A DNA stretch of 64,000 nucleotides from Roseateles puraquae (GTDB taxonomy: Bacteria; Pseudomonadota; Gammaproteobacteria; Burkholderiales; Burkholderiaceae_C): positions 1 through 64,000 of the forward strand of contig NZ_NISI01000001.1 in NCBI RefSeq assembly GCF_002205845.1, written 5' to 3'. The notes beneath the pieces are model-generated. The model had not been told where the DNA came from and ran no database searches. It worked only from the letters and a program-made list of their open reading frames with translations. The translations under genes were made by a program, and so were the position numbers. Shown here in pieces: positions 38,201 to 45,837 of this stretch. The first letter of the stretch is position 1; every line of letters starts with the position of its first letter.

Positions 38201-38414
38201 GGTGGCCGTGATCCTCGCCGGCCTGCTGCCCATCGTCTGGGGATCTGGCACGGGCTCCGAGGTCATGAGCCGCATTGCTGCGCCGATGCTGGGCGGGATG
38301 GTGACGGCACCGCTGCTGTCGCTTTTCGTGGTCCCAGCCGCGTTTGCCTTGATGCGCGTGCGACGCGTCAAGAACTATCCCCATCATCACGAGCCGACAG
38401 GCCAAGTCACTTGA
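35250..38414 (+). CDS. cusA: CusA-like Cu(I)/Ag(I) RND efflux pump
   Basis: This 1054-aa HME-RND transporter has 12 membrane helices. The helix-4 motif [19 protein letters not shown] is the monovalent-cation (CusA) type rather than the CzcA type. The periplasmic loop keeps Met residues (LEMFETT) at the position of CusA's metal-relay methionines. It exports Cu+ and Ag+ from periplasm and cytosol through the TolC partner. The gene is full length. The region after the stop, to 38533, holds no gene. Confidence 0.95.
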   Translation: MIGALIRWSVGNRFLVLLSTLFLAVAGVLSLRSTPIDALPDLSDVQVIIRTSYPGQAPQIVENQVTYPLATTMLSVPGAKAVRAFSFFGDSFVYVLFDDGTDLYWARSRVLEYLSQVQGRLPATAKPSLGPDATGVGWVFQYALVDRTGRHDLSQLRALQDWFLKFELKAVANVAEVATLGGMVKQYQVVVDPAKLIAYGITHNQVREALMNGNQEAGGAVLELAEAEYMVRASGFLKSLDEFRSIVLASRNGVPVLLSQVATVQVGPEMRRGITELDGEGEAVGGVVILRNGKNAQATIAAIKDKLKQLQSSLPQGVEIVTTYDRSSLIQRAIDNLSMKLLEEFAVVALVCVVFLWHLRSALVAIISLPLGVMAAFLVMQQQGLNANIMSLGGIAIAIGAMVDAAVVMIENAHKKLEAWQHAHPGEELKGEARWAVITDAAVEVGPALFFSLLIITLSFVPVFTLQAQEGRLFGPLAYTKTYAMAAAAGLSITLIPVLMGYWIRGRIPDEQRNPITRALIALYRPALDAVLRWPKATLVVAVAVFATTAWPVMRLGGEFLPPLDEGDLLYMPSALPGLSAQKAAELLQITDRMIKTVPEVQRVFGKAGRAETATDPAPLEMFETTVQLKPRDQWRPGMTPEKLVEELDRTVKVPGLTNIWIPPIRNRIDMLATGIKSPIGVKVSGTDLSAIDRIAAQVEAAAKNVPGVSSALAERLTGGRYVDVQIDRVAAARYGMNVSDIQSVISGAIGGENVGETVEGLARFPINLRYPRELRDTPEKLRNLPVLTPAGQQVTLGTLAAVTLVDGPPMLKSENARPSGWVYIDVRGRDIASVVGDLRREVAQQVRLEPGMSLAYSGQFEYMERANERLKVVVPATLLIIFVLLYLTFRRAEEAALIMATLPLALTGGIWFLYLLGYNLSVATGVGFIALAGVSAEFGVVMLLYLKHALEDRMRAGMPITREVVLDAIREGAVLRVRPKAMTVAVILAGLLPIVWGSGTGSEVMSRIAAPMLGGMVTAPLLSLFVVPAAFALMRVRRVKNYPHHHEPTGQVT

Positions 38415-38533
38415 GCTGCGCTTATCGGTATGACTTGGCCGCAGCAGGCTTGACGATGAAACTTTCGCTGCCATGGCATCCGTCAAGTTTCCATTTGCGG
38501 TTGGAATCCCGGCGGCGGGCGTCCAGGCGAGGC

Positions 38534-38628
38534 AGAAAAAACGCGGCCCCGGCAAGAGCCGGGGCCATAAAGCTTCGACGCTGTCATCACGCCGACGCTC
38601 CTGCTCAGGGAGGTAAAGCAGGGAGACC
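38534..38628 (-). ncRNA. Candidate small RNA, copy A, with intrinsic terminator
   Basis: Read on the minus strand: TCTCCCTGCTTTACCTCCCT, then GAGCAGG; a variable stretch; ATGACAGCG; then a perfect 9-bp stem GGCCCCGGC/GCCGGGGCC (38545-38566) with a 4-nt loop and a run of six T. The first part folds as CCTGCT/AGCAGG exposing a CCTCCC loop, complementary to a Shine-Dalgarno. A homologous copy occurs at 44473-44565. It lies just downstream of pbrR on the same strand, so it may also end that transcript. Confidence 0.65.
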
Positions 38629-38698
38629 AGCACCGCCAGTCTCGAGAGCAACTTTAGCAGCCAACGCCCCTTTGTTTGCGCGGCGGGTATACCGACTC

Positions 38699-39151
38699 TC
38701 AGTGCTTGTGCACCGAGCGCAGATGGCTTGCACTCTGATCCGCCGGCGTTTTCTCTTGCGAAGCTTCGGCGAGACCGGAAAGGATGCCGCACTGGTCCGT
38801 GCGCCTGGCGTCCCCACAACGCTGGCGAAGTTCCTTGAGCTGCTGTTCCAGCGCTCGCAGCTCCTTGATGCGCTTGGACACGTGTCCGATGTGCTCGTCG
38901 AGCAGCGAGTTGACGTCCCCGCAGTCCTCACCAGGTGCGTCCCTGAAGCGCAGCAGAACACGAACCTCGTCCAGCGACATGTCGAGGCCTCGGCAGTAGC
39001 GAATGAACTGAAGCCGCTCCAGGTGCGGCGCCTCGTACACACGAAAGTTGCCCTGCGTACGGCCAGGCGCAGGCAGCAACCCCTCCCGCTCGTAGAAGCG
39101 GATGGTCTCGATGGGCGTTGTTGACGCAGCGGACAAGTCACCAATCTTCAT
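38699..39151 (-). CDS. pbrR: PbrR/CadR-type MerR regulator
   Basis: This 150-aa MerR protein has an HTH (MKIGDLSAASTTPIETIRFY) and metal ligands C77, C112 and C121, the three-Cys site of the Pb/Cd/Zn subgroup, plus C53. ATG 39151 is chosen; 22 extra codons upstream lack support. The C-terminal tail has His and Ser residues. It is divergently transcribed from pbrA, with the shared operator between them. It would bind the pbrA promoter and untwist it when Pb(II), or Cd(II)/Zn(II), is bound. Confidence 0.9.
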   Translation of the reverse strand: MKIGDLSAASTTPIETIRFYEREGLLPAPGRTQGNFRVYEAPHLERLQFIRYCRGLDMSLDEVRVLLRFRDAPGEDCGDVNSLLDEHIGHVSKRIKELRALEQQLKELRQRCGDARRTDQCGILSGLAEASQEKTPADQSASHLRSVHKH

Positions 39152-39188
39152 GGGTCCCCCGGGGCTTACAGGACAGAAGTGTAGGGAC

Positions 39189-39219
39189 TTGACTCTGTAG
39201 CAGCTACAGGTTGTCAAAT
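39189..39219 (+). promoter_or_regulatory. MerR-type pbrA promoter/operator
   Basis: TTGACT (39189-39194) and TCAAAT (39214-39219) are separated by 19 bp, the overlong spacer typical of MerR-regulated promoters. The spacer contains the perfect dyad CTGTAGC-A-GCTACAG (39195-39209). It faces pbrA, 29 bp upstream of its ATG. Confidence 0.85.
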
Positions 39220-39247
39220 ACCCTCAATAGCTGAAGAACGATCAAGC

Positions 39248-41527
39248 ATGAGCACCCACAAGCACGACCACAGTGACCACGCGGAGCACCATCATGAGGA
39301 CGGCCATGCTCATGGGTCCGGGCACGGGCACGGGCATGGCGATGCACATGAGCACGGGCGTGAGCCGTCGTGCTGTGGCACTGCATCCGTCGCAGCGGCG
39401 AAGGCCCAGACATCCACTGCGTCTGGCGGCCTGCTGCTGCGCATTCCCTCCATGGACTGCCCGACCGAGGAAGGACAGATACGCCGCGCGTTGGAGGGTT
39501 TCCCCGAAGTACGAGGATTGCGGTTCGATCTGCCGGCACGCGCGCTGGACATCGACGCCCCGCCGGCAGCCTGGGAGCCCGTCATTGCCGCCATCAATGG
39601 CATCGGCTTCAAGACGGAGACGCTGTCGGCGCCGCCTCCTGCGGAGGACACTGCAAAGGCTCAGCGCACCGAGTTGACGCGCCTGGTTGCGGCGCTGCTG
39701 GTTGCCATTGCTGCGGAGCTGGTTGACTTCTTCGCGCCGGACATGCTGGCCTGGAAGGTCGTCGGTATGGCTGTTGCAGCCGGGGCAATTTGGCTTTCTG
39801 GTCTTGCCGTGTTCCGCAAAGGCCTTTCTGCCATCGTGCGGCGTGACCTCAACATCAACGCCCTGATGTCGGTGGCGGTCGCAGGCGCGTTCGTCATTGG
39901 GCAATGGCCTGAAGCGGCGATGGTGATGGCGCTGTATTCCCTGGCGGAGCTCATCGAGGCACGCTCGGTTGAGCGTGCGCGCAACGCCATCACTGGCCTT
40001 CTCGCGCTGTCACCGCCACAGGTGGAGGTGCGCCAAGCCGACGGCACATGGACCAGCGCGGACGTCAAGACGGTGGCAGTTGGGGCGACGGCGCGCGTGA
40101 AGCCTGGCGAACGCTTCGCCCTTGATGGTCGCGTGACCGCGGGCCAGGGCGCTGTGGATCAGTCCCCCGTTACCGGCGAGAGCATTCCCATCGACAAGGC
40201 ACCGGGCGATGACGTCTTCGCAGGGACCATCAACCAGAGCGGTGCCCTCGAGTTCGAAGTGACCAAGCCCGCCAGCGACACAGTGCTGGCCCGCATCATC
40301 CATGCCGTCGAAGCTGCCCAGGGGCAGCGGGCGCCTACCCAGCGCTTCGTCGACAAGTTCGCTGCCATCTACACCCCGGCCGTCTTCGTGCTGGCGCTGG
40401 CGGTCGCCGTCGGAACGCCCTTCATCATGGGCTGGCCGTGGCTGACGGCGGTCTACAAGGCGCTGGTGCTGCTCGTCATCGCCTGCCCTTGCGCACTCGT
40501 CATCTCGACGCCGGTTACCGTCGTCAGCGGCTTGGCTGCCGCGGCGCGACGCGGCATCCTCATCAAGGGTGGCGTTTACCTCGAAGAGGCTCGCAAGCTC
40601 AAGGTAGTCGCGCTCGACAAGACCGGTACGCTGACCGAGGGAAAGCCGCGCCTCGTCGCACAGGCGGCGCTGTCGCAGAGCCTTCCTGAAGCCGAGGTGT
40701 TGCGCATTGCCAAGAGCCTGGCCTCGCGCTCTGACCACCCGGTGTCCAAGGCTGTGTCCAACGGCTTGGACGGGGAAGAGCTGGCCGTCGAAGACTTCGG
40801 CGCCGACATGGGCCGAGGCGTTCACGGCACCATCCACGGACGTAAGTACATCCTCGGCAATCACCGCTGGGTGCATGAGCGTGGCCTGTGCTTCCCTGAG
40901 TTGGAGGCCAAGCTCGAAGAGCATGAAGCGCAAGGGCGCACGCTGTCTTTGCTGGCAGACCAGGAACGCGTCCTGGGTCTGTTCGCGGTCGCCGACACCG
41001 TCAAAGAAACCAGCAGGCAGGCGGTCGCCGACCTGAAGGCCCTCGGCGTGCGTTCCATCATGCTGACCGGCGACAACCCGTCGACCGCCAAGGCAATCGC
41101 CGGCCAGGTCGGCATCGACGACGTTCAGGCCAACCTGCTCCCCGAGGACAAGCTCAAGGTGATTTCCGAGCTGGGTCAAACCCAGCAGACGGGCATGGTC
41201 GGCGATGGCGTCAACGATTCGCCGAGCCTGGCTGCGGCGTCGGTGGGCTTCTCCATGGGCGGTGCTGGCACCGATACCGCGAAGGAAGCGGCCGACGTGC
41301 TCATCATGAACGACGACCTGCGCAAAGTGCCCGAGACCATCCGGCTTTCGAAACGGACGCACGCCATCCTCTGGCAAAACATCGTCCTCGCGCTTGGCAT
41401 CAAGGCCGTGTTCTTCGTCCTCGCAGTCTTCGGCAGCGCCACCATGTGGATGGCCGTCTTCGCCGACATGGGCGCGAGCCTGCTGGTTGTCTTCAACGGT
41501 CTGCGCCTGTTGAAAAGCACTCGCTAA
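39248..41527 (+). CDS. pbrA: PbrA/CadA/ZntA-type Pb(II)/Cd(II)/Zn(II) P1B-2 ATPase
   Basis: This 759-aa P-type ATPase has a His-rich N-terminal extension (repeated HGHGHGHG-type runs, residues 4-37), a CCG pair at 43-45, and an HMA-like domain with MDCPTEE. Core motifs: TGES, CPCALVIS at about 412, DKTGTLTEG at about 457 and GDGVNDSP. Divalent soft-metal efflux is implied by the CPC and by the Pbr-type neighbours. It is divergent from pbrR and followed 58 bp later by pbrT, so the two form one operon. The His-rich tail may add Zn(II) sensing or buffering. Confidence 0.93.
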   Translation: MSTHKHDHSDHAEHHHEDGHAHGSGHGHGHGDAHEHGREPSCCGTASVAAAKAQTSTASGGLLLRIPSMDCPTEEGQIRRALEGFPEVRGLRFDLPARALDIDAPPAAWEPVIAAINGIGFKTETLSAPPPAEDTAKAQRTELTRLVAALLVAIAAELVDFFAPDMLAWKVVGMAVAAGAIWLSGLAVFRKGLSAIVRRDLNINALMSVAVAGAFVIGQWPEAAMVMALYSLAELIEARSVERARNAITGLLALSPPQVEVRQADGTWTSADVKTVAVGATARVKPGERFALDGRVTAGQGAVDQSPVTGESIPIDKAPGDDVFAGTINQSGALEFEVTKPASDTVLARIIHAVEAAQGQRAPTQRFVDKFAAIYTPAVFVLALAVAVGTPFIMGWPWLTAVYKALVLLVIACPCALVISTPVTVVSGLAAAARRGILIKGGVYLEEARKLKVVALDKTGTLTEGKPRLVAQAALSQSLPEAEVLRIAKSLASRSDHPVSKAVSNGLDGEELAVEDFGADMGRGVHGTIHGRKYILGNHRWVHERGLCFPELEAKLEEHEAQGRTLSLLADQERVLGLFAVADTVKETSRQAVADLKALGVRSIMLTGDNPSTAKAIAGQVGIDDVQANLLPEDKLKVISELGQTQQTGMVGDGVNDSPSLAAASVGFSMGGAGTDTAKEAADVLIMNDDLRKVPETIRLSKRTHAILWQNIVLALGIKAVFFVLAVFGSATMWMAVFADMGASLLVVFNGLRLLKSTR

Positions 41528-41584
41528 ATCCATCGGCCACATCGGCTCGCATCGTGCGGGCCATCTTTTTGCTCGAGAACCGAA

Positions 41585-43525
41585 ATGAGTCTCACTAAGA
41601 CAGTCCATCGCAGCGCCAGGGGGCTGGCCATCCTGGTCACGTTCCTCTTCTCAAGCGTGTCGCAGGCGTCGGAAGCCGACGTGAAGCGCGTTTGGCAAAT
41701 CCTCGACTACTTGGCTGTCGACTACGCCGGCGCCGTCAAGGATGGCAAGGTCGTCTCTCAGTCCGAGTACGACGAGATGAAGGAGTTCGCACTGACGGCG
41801 CGAACCAAAATCGCGACGCTCGAAACCAAGAGCGAGCAGCCCGCGTTGATTGCACAGGCTACGGAGCTTGAAGCAGCCATCGGCGCTCGAGCTGACGCAA
41901 GCAAGGTTGGCGCGCTGTCCAAGGCGTTGGCCAAGTACCTTGTCGCCGTCTATCCCGTCCCGCTGGCGCCCTCGAGAATTCCGGACGTTGGGCTCGGGGC
42001 GAAGATCTACGCCCAGAACTGCGCCAGCTGCCACGGCGCGACTGGCAACGGCGACGGCCCCGTGGGGAAGTCACTGAACCCTAAGCCCATCGCGTTCACT
42101 GACAAAGAGCGTGCAAGTCAACGCAGCCTCTTTGCGCTCTACCAAGCTGTGTCGCAAGGTCTCGCCGGCACGGCGATGCCCGCGTTCGGTCAGCTGTCTG
42201 AAGAAGACCGATGGGCTGTGGCGACTTACCTGGGCACCTTTGCGCACGACAGCAGCGAAATCGAGCAAGGCAAGAAGGTGTGGAGCGAAGGAGAAAGGGC
42301 GAAGGCCGCTGTCCCCAATGTCGACCGCTTCGTCGGCCTCACGCAGAACGACTTGGCTGAGACGCTGAGCGGAAAGGAAGCGAGCGTGGTCATGGCGTAC
42401 CTGCATGCAAATCCGGATGCGCTCAACCAGGCTCCTGCTGGTGACCTGACGCTCGCGCGAAAGCAGCTGCAGCTCAGCTTGGCGGCCTACAAGGCCGGTG
42501 ACATCAAGAAGGCTCAAGACCTTGCTCTATCTTCCTACTTGGACGGTGTTGAGCCCTATGAGCATGCATTGGCTGCAAAGGATGGCTCGCTGAAAAGCCA
42601 GATTGAAGTGGCGATGAGCCGCTACCGGTCACAGCTTTCAGACAAGGCTCCGATTGACCGAGTAGCCGCATCTGCTTCTGATGTGGAGCGTCTCTTCACC
42701 CAGGGGGACCAGGTGCTCTCTGACTCGAAGGCAGACTCGACGGCTGCCTTCTTGGGGAGCCTCACCATCCTGCTACGAGAAGGTCTTGAAGCTCTGCTGG
42801 TCGTGGTGGGCATGATTGCGTTCCTGCGAAAGGCGGAACGCCCGGACGTGCTCGGCTACGTTCACGCCGGCTGGCTGACGGCCCTCGCCGCAGGTGCGGC
42901 AACGTGGGGGGCCGCGACGTACCTCGTCACCATCAGCGGCGCCAACCGTGAGGTGACAGAAGGGCTGTCGAGTCTGTTCGCCGCCGCGGTGTTGGTCAGT
43001 GTGGGCATCTGGATGCACCAGAAGAGCGTTGCTGGTCAGTGGCAGGTCTATCTGCGCGAACGCATGTCTGCAGCCTTGAACCGGAAGTCAGCGTTTTTCA
43101 TGTTCGGTCTGGCCTTCGTTGCGGTGTATCGCGAGGTCTTCGAGACCATCCTGTTCTACGCGGCGCTCTGGGGCCAGGGCAATGACCGCGCGATCTTGGT
43201 TGGCCTGGCGGCCGGCGTCCTGTGCCTGGCAGCAATCACCGTCTTGCTGCTGCGCTTCAGCGCAAAGCTACCCATCGGCAAGTTCTTCTCCGCCAGCTCC
43301 TGGCTCGTCGCCGTGCTCGCCGTTGTCCTGACCGGCAAGGGTGTAGCCGCACTGCAGGAAGCCGGTTGGATTGCCCCTAGCGCCCTGCCATCGCCGCGCG
43401 TTGAGCTGCTAGGCGTATACCCTTCCACCATCGGGCTCGCCGCCCAAGCGGTCGTTCTGGCGTTCGTGTCGGGGTTCTTCCTGTGGAATGGACGTGCGCA
43501 ATCCAAGCCGGAGCAGCACGCATGA
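41585..43525 (+). CDS. pbrT: PbrT-like Pb(II)/Fe permease with cytochrome c domain
   Basis: This 646-aa protein has a signal peptide, a periplasmic domain with a haem c motif CASCH at about residue 145 and a distal Met (TAMPAFGQ), a helical segment, then an FTR1-type permease of about 7 helices. The two REGLE-like motifs, LLREGLEALLVV (about 397) and VYREVFETILFY (about 515), are the iron/lead-ligand motifs. In the Pbr system PbrT takes up Pb(II) for intracellular handling; FTR1 homologues import iron after oxidation. The cytochrome domain suggests redox coupling. It probably shares the PbrR-controlled transcript. Confidence 0.9.
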   Translation: MSLTKTVHRSARGLAILVTFLFSSVSQASEADVKRVWQILDYLAVDYAGAVKDGKVVSQSEYDEMKEFALTARTKIATLETKSEQPALIAQATELEAAIGARADASKVGALSKALAKYLVAVYPVPLAPSRIPDVGLGAKIYAQNCASCHGATGNGDGPVGKSLNPKPIAFTDKERASQRSLFALYQAVSQGLAGTAMPAFGQLSEEDRWAVATYLGTFAHDSSEIEQGKKVWSEGERAKAAVPNVDRFVGLTQNDLAETLSGKEASVVMAYLHANPDALNQAPAGDLTLARKQLQLSLAAYKAGDIKKAQDLALSSYLDGVEPYEHALAAKDGSLKSQIEVAMSRYRSQLSDKAPIDRVAASASDVERLFTQGDQVLSDSKADSTAAFLGSLTILLREGLEALLVVVGMIAFLRKAERPDVLGYVHAGWLTALAAGAATWGAATYLVTISGANREVTEGLSSLFAAAVLVSVGIWMHQKSVAGQWQVYLRERMSAALNRKSAFFMFGLAFVAVYREVFETILFYAALWGQGNDRAILVGLAAGVLCLAAITVLLLRFSAKLPIGKFFSASSWLVAVLAVVLTGKGVAALQEAGWIAPSALPSPRVELLGVYPSTIGLAAQAVVLAFVSGFFLWNGRAQSKPEQHA

Positions 43526-43610
43526 CGCCTGGAGGACCGCCTCGCCTTGGCGCAGTCCGGATCGCAGTCTGCCTAGCGACGGCACGGCCGGAGCGCTAAA
43601 GGCTCGCGGT

Positions 43611-43949
43611 AGCATCACCAGTTATCCGGCGGTCGGATTGGGGGGCAATGGCATCGAGAAGCAGCATCCCGCCAGCAACGCGACGTTGCGCCTGAGACCG
43701 TATTTTGACGCCGGCATCACTCCGGAGCAGGCGGCTTCCACCACGCTCCCGGCACACACGCCCAGTGCCGGGCTGCGCAACGCATACGCTGGGGTGGGAT
43801 TCATCACCGCTCTCACGCCGCGTTGGATCCTCTTCGGCAACGCGGGGACATCGAGATTGATCGGTGATGCGGCCGCCAGTCCGCTGACCCTGAACCGCAG
43901 TTCCTACTCGGCTGGCCTGGGCCTGGCGTATCGCTGCTGCCGTTGGTAG
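43611..43949 (+). pseudogene. MipA/OmpV-family C-terminal remnant
   Basis: The last 110 residues resemble the C-terminal strands of MipA/OmpV beta-barrels (LRNAYAGVGFITALTPRWILFGNAGTSRLIGD; ASPLTLNRSSYSAGLGLAYR). There is no signal peptide or N-terminal half, and the frame upstream runs into pbrT's end in another phase. It ends RCCRW instead of the usual aromatic terminus. A decayed fragment left by deletion is the simplest reading. Confidence 0.55.
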
Positions 43950-44028
43950 GCGCCGCAAATCCTGATGGAGGGTGTGACTGGTCGGCGGTCCGCGCGCGGG
44001 GCACGTCGTAGCACGCCACACTGACGCC

Positions 44029-44433
44029 ATGCATCTGATCCACAAAGTACGCGCATGGGCACGAAGCATCAAGCGCGACGCGTTGACTCTCTGGTTCGCA
44101 CGTCGCCATCCCGATGCGCCATTGATCTCAAAACTGCTCGCCGCGTTCGTCGTGGCCTACGCGCTGAGTCCGATCGACCTCATCCCGGACTTCATCCCGG
44201 TGCTCGGCTACGTCGACGATGTGCTGCTGCTGCCTGGCTTGATATGGCTGGCTATCCGTCTGCTGCCCGCGTCTGTGTTGGACGCGGCACGCCTTGAAGC
44301 CGAGACCTGGATCACCGGCCGGCGCGACAAGCCGCGCAGCGTGGTCGGAGCGGCCGTGATCATCTCGATATGGTTGATCGTTGCTGTTGCGATTTCACTG
44401 TGGGCAGCTCGACATTTCCAGTTCGGCGTTTGA
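44029..44433 (+). CDS. YkvA/DUF1232 membrane protein
   Basis: This 134-aa protein carries the DUF1232 signature YALSPIDLIPDFIPVLGYVDDVLLLP followed by a hydrophobic helix, and a second C-terminal membrane segment (VVGAAVIISIWLIVAVAISLW). Function is not established in the family. It precedes ncRNA copy B on the same strand with only about 40 bp between. DUF1232 proteins occur often in metal-resistance islands, but no mechanism is known to me. Confidence 0.85.
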   Translation: MHLIHKVRAWARSIKRDALTLWFARRHPDAPLISKLLAAFVVAYALSPIDLIPDFIPVLGYVDDVLLLPGLIWLAIRLLPASVLDAARLEAETWITGRRDKPRSVVGAAVIISIWLIVAVAISLWAARHFQFGV

Positions 44434-44472
44434 GTCGAGTGGTAGATTCGAGATCGAAGCTTGGCTGCGGCC

Positions 44473-44565
44473 AGTTTCCCTGCTTTTCCTCCCTGAGCAG
44501 GCGCGTTAACGTTATGACAGCGAAGATGCGTTGAGCCCCGGCCAGCCCGGGGCTTTTGTTTTTCT
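44473..44565 (+). ncRNA. Candidate small RNA, copy B, with intrinsic terminator
   Basis: Homologous to copy A at 38534-38628 and in opposite orientation. The shared blocks are TTCCCTGCTTTTCCTCCCTG then AGCAGG, a GTTATGACAGCG block, AAG, and an AGCCCCGG/CCGGGGCT stem (44534-44554) followed by TTTTGTTTTTCTGC. The terminator sequence differs in loop and stem length while pairing is kept, which supports selection on structure. Confidence 0.65.
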
Positions 44566-44613
44566 GCTGCAGCCGCAACGCTTTTCTCGAGCTTGGCGCT
44601 GTTGACCCTGGAT

Positions 44614-45228
44614 TCACGCCCCCAACAACTTGAGCGCGTGCAAGCCTTCATAGCCGACATAGAGCCCGACGAGCAATATCAAGGCGCTTGAGAAGTACGG
44701 CGCCTTGCGTGCGAACGCTCCGAAGCCGCTCCAGCGCTTGGATACGTGCTTGACGCTCAACGCGGCGAGCGCGCCCGACGTCACCATCGTCAACGCCAGG
44801 CCGATGCTGAAGCACAAGACCAACGCTGCGCCCAGCGTGAACTTCTTCAGCTGCAGGCACAGCAGCAACACGGTGATGGATGCGGGACAAGGGATCAGCC
44901 CACCGGTCAGGCCGAAGATGATGATCTGGCCTGTGGTGACATTGCGGTTGGCAAAGCGGCGCTTGATATCGTTCGCATGAGCGCGCTCGTGTGCGTCTTG
45001 AAACTCCAAGTCGCCTGCTTCAAGCTCGTCATGGGTGTGCTGGTGTTCTTCAAACGTCAGTGAATAGTCGTGGTGCTCTCCACCGAGGCCCAGACTGACT
45101 TGGGCTTTGAACGCGTGCGGCTCGGGAATCTCGTCAAGGGACTCTAGGAATCCGTCCTTGCGAACGAACTTGAAGAGCTGCCGGCCGCCATCCTCACGAA
45201 TCGTCGTGACCTCCGCTTCCGCAGCGTC
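44614..45228 (-). pseudogene. RcnA-type Ni/Co efflux protein, 5'-truncated
   Basis: The C-terminal half of a NicO/RcnA-family exporter remains: a periplasm-type insert (GGRQLFKFVRKDGFLESLDEIP shown in part; HHDYSLTFEEHQHTHDELE), then DAHERAHANDIKRRFANRNV and the membrane core GLTGGLIPCPASITVLLLCLQ. About 205 residues of an expected 350-380 survive, lacking the first helices and the His-rich loop start. The frame is open to the junction with the czcA fragment at about 45228 and has no start there. ATG 45009 is internal and not a real start. Confidence 0.8.
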
Positions 45229-45527
45229 CCAGCTACTTCAACCAGCTGCACGCCGAAGGCATGACGCTGCTCGACAGCGTGACGCTGGGGGCCAGACGGC
45301 GATTGCGACCGGTGCTCATGACCGCGTCCATCACGGCCTTCGGCCTGATCCCCCTGCTGTTCGCGACCGGGCCAGGCTCGGAGATCCAGCGTCCTCTGGC
45401 CATCGTCGTCATCGGCGGGCTCATCACCGCCACGGCGCTGACCTTGGTGCTGCTGCCGCTGCTTTACCTGCGCTTCGGCCAGCCGCGGGCGGCTGCACTT
45501 GCAACGCCGGAGGTGGCCCATGGCTGA
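45228..45527 (+). pseudogene. CzcA-type RND pump, 3' fragment
   Basis: Only the last 100 or so residues are present: SYFNQLHAEGMTLLDSVTLG, RRRLRPVLMTASITAFGLIPLLFATGPGSEIQRPLA (in part) and the final helix LVLLPLLYLRFGQP. This is the end of an HME-RND transporter (helices 11-12). About 900 residues are missing. The gene meets the rcnA fragment head to head at about 45228, so a deletion or inversion joined the two. Its stop overlaps the DUF3240 start. Confidence 0.88.
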
Positions 45528-45837
45528 TTTCCCATCAAACCTGGTCTGTCTGCACCTGCTGTGCCCGGCGCTGACCGAAGAGCGGGTGCTCGACGCTCTG
45601 CTGGCCGTCGGCGAGGCAGGCGTTTTCACCAGCTCGCCAGCCTCGGGCCACGGCTACGGGCATGGCGCTCTGAGCACCCAGGATCAGGTCAGTGGCCGCA
45701 GCGATGCAGCCGTGGTTCAGGTGCTGGTCGCGCACGACCAACTGGACGCCCTGTTGACCCGGTTGCAACCCGAGCTGGTCCGTACCGGCGCGCGCTATTG
45801 GGCCACGCCCGTCGTTCGACAAGGAGAATTCAAATGA
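45520..45837 (+). CDS. DUF3240 protein of czc-type cluster
   Basis: This 105-aa cytosolic protein is of the DUF3240 type (HLLCPALTEERVLDALLAVGEAGVFTSSPASGHG; a GHG-rich turn; DQLDALLTRLQPEL). It resembles small PII-like ferredoxin-fold proteins and is regularly encoded next to czcA-type genes. Its function is unproven; a metal-sensing modulator of the pump is a fair inference. ATG 45520 overlaps the czcA stop, and its own stop overlaps the next ATG, so translation is coupled through three genes. Confidence 0.85.
   Translation: MADFPSNLVCLHLLCPALTEERVLDALLAVGEAGVFTSSPASGHGYGHGALSTQDQVSGRSDAAVVQVLVAHDQLDALLTRLQPELVRTGARYWATPVVRQGEFK

Noticed and set aside
38534-38568. Terminator for cusA on the plus strand
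   Set aside because: The T-run follows the stem only on the minus strand; on the plus strand the stem is followed by ATAAAGC, so it serves the minus-strand transcript.
37488-38819. 443-codon minus-strand frame
   Set aside because: Antisense to the cusA 3' end and intergenic DNA; no family features.
40010-41608. 532-codon minus-strand frame
   Set aside because: Antisense to pbrA.
44614-45009. Complete 131-aa Ni/Co exporter starting at 45009
   Set aside because: Coding sequence of the RcnA-type family continues upstream to about 45228; the ATG is internal and the gene is truncated.
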